Positions 13,535 to 17,104 of a DNA stretch of 17,104 nucleotides are shown here, piece by piece; positions within the stretch are counted from its first letter, which is position 1; each line of letters opens with the position of its first letter. Source of the stretch: a bacterium (lineage in GTDB: Bacteria > Chlamydiota > Chlamydiia > Chlamydiales > SM23-39). The position numbers were made by a program, and so were the translations under genes. Below the pieces are notes generated by a model. That model was not told the origin of the DNA and did not search any database. It saw nothing but the letters and a program-made list of their open reading frames with translations. The stretch is taken from assembly GCA_021818045.1 (NCBI GenBank), contig JAKAFF010000008.1, positions 1-17,104 of the forward strand, given 5' to 3'.

Positions 13535-14241
13535 TTTTCCAAATAGGGCTCAAACTCAGAATGGTGGGAGAGGGCTTCTACAAAGTTCGCAATTTTATCT
13601 TCTGTTAAGTGTTTTTGGATAAATTCCAAAAATCTCTCCTCAATCTGAAAGCGATTCTGATTTTGCACTTCAAGCAAAGTCAAAAGCTTGATGTGATTTT
13701 TCTTAAAGTCTTCTATGACGGCCGCTTTGCTATTGAAGAGTTTGCCTGTAATTGCAGAAGAATAGACCACCTTTTTCATCGAGGCTTTGCGCTCGCTGAT
13801 ATAATTCTTAATTACTTCGGGATCCTCGGATACAAAAAAGCGCTTTACAGGAAGGCCCCCGATGCGCTCTTTATTCTCCGGGCATTTGGATACCCAATCG
13901 TAAATCGCATCTTGAGGGTTGGGACAAGTATTGTCGCCGAACACCTTGCCTGTAAATGGACAAATGTAAATCTTTTTTGTAGATTCGTTGACGCTTTGTT
14001 GCCCAAATTGAATTGTGATTTCTGTCTCTCGCCACAGCTTGTTTTGGGTTTCCAAGGTTTTAATCAGATCTTCAATTCCTTGATAGATCGTCTTGTCCCT
14101 AGGAAAGAGCACAGGATGCAACTTGTATTTTTCTTCAATAAATGCGAGATAAACTGTTACTAAGTCAGCGCCGCGGTTTTTCTTCAAAAATTTTAATAAC
14201 TCATCTTTTTGTTCCGCAGTGATGCTAAGAGCGGTTGCCAT
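13516..14241 (-). CDS. Conserved chlamydial hypothetical protein (CT538-like, perhaps DUF2709)
   Basis: 241 residues, no function recognised. The position upstream of tsaE matches the hypothetical protein I recall as CT538, probably the chlamydial DUF2709 family; this is recall, not a search. The protein is soluble-looking and Lys/Glu-rich. It has a central Cys-containing block (C-P-F-T-G-K-V-F-G, then T-C-P-N-P and K-C-P-E-N) and a repeat-like second block S-A-I-T-G-K-L-F. The pairing of two x-T-G-K-[VL]-F segments suggests an internal duplication or a metal-binding fold. The frame is open to 14313, but ATG 14241 has GAGGA (14246-14250) 4 bp before it and is preferred. It leads the reverse-strand operon. 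Confidence 0.82.
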   Translation of the reverse strand: MATALSITAEQKDELLKFLKKNRGADLVTVYLAFIEEKYKLHPVLFPRDKTIYQGIEDLIKTLETQNKLWRETEITIQFGQQSVNESTKKIYICPFTGKVFGDNTCPNPQDAIYDWVSKCPENKERIGGLPVKRFFVSEDPEVIKNYISERKASMKKVVYSSAITGKLFNSKAAVIEDFKKNHIKLLTLLEVQNQNRFQIEERFLEFIQKHLTEDKIANFVEALSHHSEFEPYLEKWVESD

Positions 14242-14242
14242 G

Positions 14243-14275
14243 GTATCCTCAAAAAGCTTTGAGTGGTAAGGATAC
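14243..14275. promoter_or_regulatory. Dyad overlapping the ribosome binding site of the CT538-like gene
   Basis: GTATCC (14243-14248) is inverted at GGATAC (14270-14275), and CTCAAA (14248-14253) is inverted at TTTGAG (14258-14263). The Shine-Dalgarno GAGGA of the reverse-strand gene is inside. ATCCTCAAA also recurs directly at 14285-14293. It could be an operator or an mRNA leader structure; it is only suggestive. Confidence 0.35.
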
Positions 14276-14335
14276 ACTGAAATGATCCTCAAAGGCAAGA
14301 AGTTCTCTGTCATGGATTTGTTTTTATTGCGCGGC

Positions 14336-14364
14336 TTGATTTCCTATGTGGCGCGTGTTATAGT
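14336..14364 (+). promoter_or_regulatory. Candidate sigma70-type promoter of the dehydrogenase-argS unit
   Basis: TTGATT (14336-14341) and TATAGT (14359-14364) are separated by exactly 17 bp. The start of transcription would be near 14371, leaving a leader of about 30 bases before the ATG at 14402. Confidence 0.6.
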
Positions 14365-14389
14365 CCTCGGTTCAAAAAATATTTCCTCC

Positions 14390-14395
14390 AAGGAG
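14390..14395 (+). promoter_or_regulatory. Shine-Dalgarno AAGGAG that decides the dehydrogenase start
   Basis: AAGGAG lies 6 bp before ATG 14402. The same frame is open from an ATG at 14282, which would precede the candidate promoter, so this site favours 14402. Confidence 0.8.
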
Positions 14396-14401
14396 TCAAT
14401 T

Positions 14402-15568
14402 ATGAGCAGCGAGTTGCTAGAAAGACCTTTGAAAAAACATCTTCCTACAGAGGCTGTGACATCGCCCCACTTTGAAAAAATCCCTGTTAAAGGGTACGAG
14501 CAGGTCATTCGGGTGACTGATCAGAGCGCAAAACTCGATGCTATCATCGCCATTCACAATACAACGCTTGGCCCGGCTCTCGGCGGTGTAAGGATTTACC
14601 CTTATGCGAACGTGCAAGCGGCGCTAGACGATGTGTTGCGACTGTCAAAGGGGATGACTTATAAGGCAGCTATCGCTGAGGTGGGGTTTGGCGGCGGGAA
14701 AAGCGTTATTATCGCCGATCCACAAAAAACGAAAACGCCAGAATTATTGCGCGCATTTGGCCGTGCTGTGGAGAAACTGGCGGGGAGCTATATTTGCGCT
14801 GAAGATATGGGATGTACGACAGAGGATGTCAAAATCATTCGGCAGACCACGAAGTATGTGGTGGGATTGCCTCATGTGAAAAGTAGCGGCGATCCAGGAC
14901 CCTTTACAGCTTGGGGGGTTTTTCGAGGAATTCAGTCGGTTGTAAAGCGGCTTTACAAGAGCGATTCTTTGGAAGGCTGCAAGATAGCCGTTCAAGGGTT
15001 GGGAAATGTGGGCGGCAATTTAGTGGAACATCTTTTCTGGGCCGGCGCCGATCTCATTCTGAGCGATCTCGATGCGGCAAGACTTGAAAGATACGCTAAG
15101 AAATATCGTGCAAAAACAGTGTCTGCGGCAGAGGTTTTGCGGGTGGAATGCGATGTTTTAGCCCCCTGCGCTATGGGTGGTGTTTTTAATGATGCCACGA
15201 TTGCGCTTTTGCGATGCAAGGCGATTGCTGGTGCTGCGAATAATCAGCTTTTGTCAGATGTTCATGCCGATGTGTTGAAAGAAAAAGGGGTGTTGTATGC
15301 TCCCGATTTTGTGATCAATGCAGGAGGTCTTTTGAATGTGGCAGAAGAAGTAGAAGATGAGGGATATACGCCCGCTCATCCGCGCTACAAAACACATCAT
15401 ATTTACGACACGCTGCAGGCGATTTATGAAATTGCAGATAAGAATCGCGAATCGACGCATTCAGCAGCGGTGTCGCTAGCCGATTATCGGTTGAAGTATG
15501 GGATTGGAAGACGCGTGATTCCCCCCACATTTCATCATAGCGCAGAACCTTTGAGTGTAGGTCGATGA
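14402..15568 (+). CDS. Glu/Leu/Phe/Val-type amino acid dehydrogenase (leucine dehydrogenase-like)
   Basis: 388 residues. This NAD-dependent family oxidatively deaminates an amino acid to its 2-oxo acid. Seen are G-G-V-R-I-Y from 61, the catalytic lysine K88 in G-M-T-Y-K, the glycine-rich F-G-G-G-K (96-100), the catalytic Asp D135 in A-E-D-M-G and the Rossmann G-L-G-N-V-G-G (199-205). D-F-V-I-N-A-G-G-L near 342 is also typical. The short G-P-x-L-G-G-V-R start of the domain and single-domain length resemble leucine/valine dehydrogenases; Chlamydia has a homologue annotated as leucine dehydrogenase. Exact amino acid preference cannot be read. The N-terminal ~25 residues are extra. It overlaps argS by ATGA. 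Confidence 0.88.
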   Translation: MSSELLERPLKKHLPTEAVTSPHFEKIPVKGYEQVIRVTDQSAKLDAIIAIHNTTLGPALGGVRIYPYANVQAALDDVLRLSKGMTYKAAIAEVGFGGGKSVIIADPQKTKTPELLRAFGRAVEKLAGSYICAEDMGCTTEDVKIIRQTTKYVVGLPHVKSSGDPGPFTAWGVFRGIQSVVKRLYKSDSLEGCKIAVQGLGNVGGNLVEHLFWAGADLILSDLDAARLERYAKKYRAKTVSAAEVLRVECDVLAPCAMGGVFNDATIALLRCKAIAGAANNQLLSDVHADVLKEKGVLYAPDFVINAGGLLNVAEEVEDEGYTPAHPRYKTHHIYDTLQAIYEIADKNRESTHSAAVSLADYRLKYGIGRRVIPPTFHHSAEPLSVGR

Positions 15569-17104
15569 AGACATTATTTCATATTTTTAAAGAGAGGGTC
15601 ACTCAAGCCATTCAGCAAGCTTTTGGCGATCAATTGGGTGCGGAAGAGCAGTTGGCTGACATGGCTCCTTGTGCGCAAGAAGAGTTTGGGCATTACCAAT
15701 GCAATAGCGCTTTGCGGCTTTCCAAAATTCTGAAACAAAATCCCCGTTCTGTAGCGCAAAAAATTGTGGACCATCTGCATTGGGATGCATGTTCCAAGAT
15801 AGAGATAGCAGGTCCTGGGTTTATTAATTTTACTCTCTCTTCAGAATTTTTATCACATCAAGCCCAGCAGCAGTTGATGGATGCTCATCTAGGGGCAAGC
15901 CTTCCTACAAAACCACAAAAGATCATCGTCGAATTTTCTTCCCCAAATGTCGCCAAAGAGTTGCACGTAGGGCATATTCGTTCCACAATTATTGGCGATT
16001 GTTTGGCGCGGTTGTTTGAGTTTTTGGGCCATGATGTATTGCGATTGAATCATGTGGGTGACTGGGGGACGCAGTTTGGCATGCTCATTGCCTATATGCT
16101 AGATGAGTGTCCCGATGTCTTGGGAGGGGAGGTCCCAACTGATTTGGAATCTCTGATGAAGTGGTACAAAGCCGCCAAAAAGCGCTTTGACGATGATGCT
16201 GTCTTTAAGGCACGAGCGCAAAAAGAGGTGGTCCGTCTCCAATCAGGCGATCCAGGGGCGATGCGTGCCTGGCAGCTCATTTGTGATGTGTCTCGCAAAG
16301 GATTTCAGGCCATTTACAATCTTTTGGATGTCCGTATTTTAGAAAGAGGGGAATCTTTTTATAACCCTTTCCTGAAAGATGTGGTGGATGAGCTGGATCG
16401 AAAAGGCCTTGTAACGATTTCCGATGGGGCAAAGTGCGTTTATCTCCCGGGATTTCAGAATAGGGAGGGACAACCCTTGCCGCTCATGATTCAAAAGTCA
16501 GATGGAGGGTATAACTACGATACCACAGATTTGGCTGCGCTGCGCCATCGCATCCAAGTAGAAAAGGCAGATCGCATTATTGTGGTTGTAGATGCAGGAC
16601 AATCGCTCCATTTTCAGATGATTTTTGCGGCGGCTGCAAGAGCTGGGTGGTTGGATGCAAAAAAAGTAGAGCTAGATCATGTCGCTTTCGGCTTGGTGCT
16701 GGGCCCCGATGGTAAAAAATTCAAAACTCGTTCTGGAGAGACAGAAAAGTTGATCGACTTGCTACACGAGGCCATTGGAAAAGCAAAAGACATCTTGTTG
16801 GAACGCCAGCCCAATATGGAGACTGCCGAACTGGACCATCTCGCGCGCGTGCTAGGCATTGGGGCCGTAAAGTATGCCGACCTTTCCTCTGTGCGCACAA
16901 AAGACTATACGTTCAGTTATGATCGCATGCTGCGTTTTGAAGGCAACACGGCGGTGTTTTTGCTGTACGCCTATGTCCGAATCAATGGCATTAAACGAAA
17001 AACTCAAGCAGACATGAGCGATGTTTTGCAAGCACATGCCATTGCATTGCGAGAGCCTGCTGAAATTTCTCTCGGATTGCACTTGCGTCGATTTGGCGAA
17101 GTGT
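15565..17104 (+). CDS. argS: Arginyl-tRNA synthetase, 3' end outside the window
   Basis: 513 codons are visible and the gene runs off the right edge; bacterial ArgRS is usually 550-590 residues, so roughly 50-80 are missing. The class I HIGH motif is H-V-G-H (134-137) after S-S-P-N-V-A-K-E-L. The usual ArgRS replacement for KMSKS is seen as G-P-D-G-K-K-F-K-T-R-S-G-E. The N-terminal ~110 residues are the Add-1 tRNA-recognition domain and the last visible residues enter the DALR anticodon-binding domain (L-H-L-R-R-F-G-E-V). The start ATG overlaps the dehydrogenase stop (ATGA), so it is probably co-transcribed and coupled. Confidence 0.96.
   Translation, partial: MKTLFHIFKERVTQAIQQAFGDQLGAEEQLADMAPCAQEEFGHYQCNSALRLSKILKQNPRSVAQKIVDHLHWDACSKIEIAGPGFINFTLSSEFLSHQAQQQLMDAHLGASLPTKPQKIIVEFSSPNVAKELHVGHIRSTIIGDCLARLFEFLGHDVLRLNHVGDWGTQFGMLIAYMLDECPDVLGGEVPTDLESLMKWYKAAKKRFDDDAVFKARAQKEVVRLQSGDPGAMRAWQLICDVSRKGFQAIYNLLDVRILERGESFYNPFLKDVVDELDRKGLVTISDGAKCVYLPGFQNREGQPLPLMIQKSDGGYNYDTTDLAALRHRIQVEKADRIIVVVDAGQSLHFQMIFAAAARAGWLDAKKVELDHVAFGLVLGPDGKKFKTRSGETEKLIDLLHEAIGKAKDILLERQPNMETAELDHLARVLGIGAVKYADLSSVRTKDYTFSYDRMLRFEGNTAVFLLYAYVRINGIKRKTQADMSDVLQAHAIALREPAEISLGLHLRRFGEV

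Noticed and set aside
13609..14163. 184-codon forward ORF inside the CT538-like gene
   Set aside because: It is antisense to a gene with a good ribosome binding site and conserved operon position, and its translation has no recognisable domain.
14282..14401. 40-residue N-terminal extension of the dehydrogenase
   Set aside because: It precedes the candidate promoter and the strong AAGGAG at 14390, so it is not likely to be translated.

Overview
The window comes from a bacterium of the order Chlamydiales, most likely an environmental (amoeba-associated) lineage outside the genus Chlamydia. The main evidence is gene order. rpmE-prfA-prmC, then ffh-rpsP-trmD-rplS-rnhB, matches the order I recall for the Chlamydia trachomatis genome (about CT022 to CT029). 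The reverse-strand block of a hypothetical protein, tsaE and a DnaQ-like exonuclease matches the order I recall around CT538 to CT536. These comparisons are from memory; no search was run.

Layout. Bases 1-127 look like the end of an insertion sequence, with two 19-bp tandem terminal repeats. Bases 137-1698 hold a reverse-strand pair: a GT92-type glycosyltransferase and a rhomboid-fold membrane protein that seems to have lost catalytic residues. Bases 1776-3994 are the translation operon rpmE (L31 without zinc ligands), prfA and prmC; RF1 and the enzyme that methylates it are coupled by a 4-base overlap. Bases 3972-7289 hold two tandem paralogues on the reverse strand that interrupt this cluster. 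Bases 7417-10164 continue it with ffh, rpsP, trmD and rplS, tightly packed or overlapping and without rimM. A long hairpin separates rplS from rnhB. Next come a small coiled-coil ORF and an almost perfect 169-bp palindrome. A reverse-strand operon (hypothetical, tsaE, engB, DnaQ-like exonuclease, Nudix hydrolase) spans 14241 down to 11335. Diverging from it are a Glu/Leu/Phe/Val-type dehydrogenase and argS, which runs off the right edge.

The most interesting part is the tandem pair at 3972-7289. Both proteins carry a Cys-x5-Arg phosphatase P-loop of the form C-K-Q-G-[IV]-D-R, exactly 98 residues from the C-terminus. The lysine after the cysteine, the total lengths (533 and 555 residues) and the distance to the C-terminus all resemble the type III effector phosphoinositide phosphatases SopB/SigD and IpgD. 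I infer a lineage-specific effector-like phosphatase family, probably acting on host phosphoinositides. The sequence alone does not prove this.

Most of the remaining genes serve translation and its quality control: ribosomal proteins, release factor and its methylase, SRP, tRNA modification by TrmD and TsaE, ribosome assembly by EngB, and ArgRS. The accessory elements (IS end, palindrome, paralogue pair, small ORF) sit where this conserved order is interrupted. No rRNA, tRNA or CRISPR array was seen, and no gene-free stretch exceeds 300 bases; the longest, 11085-11334, holds the palindrome.
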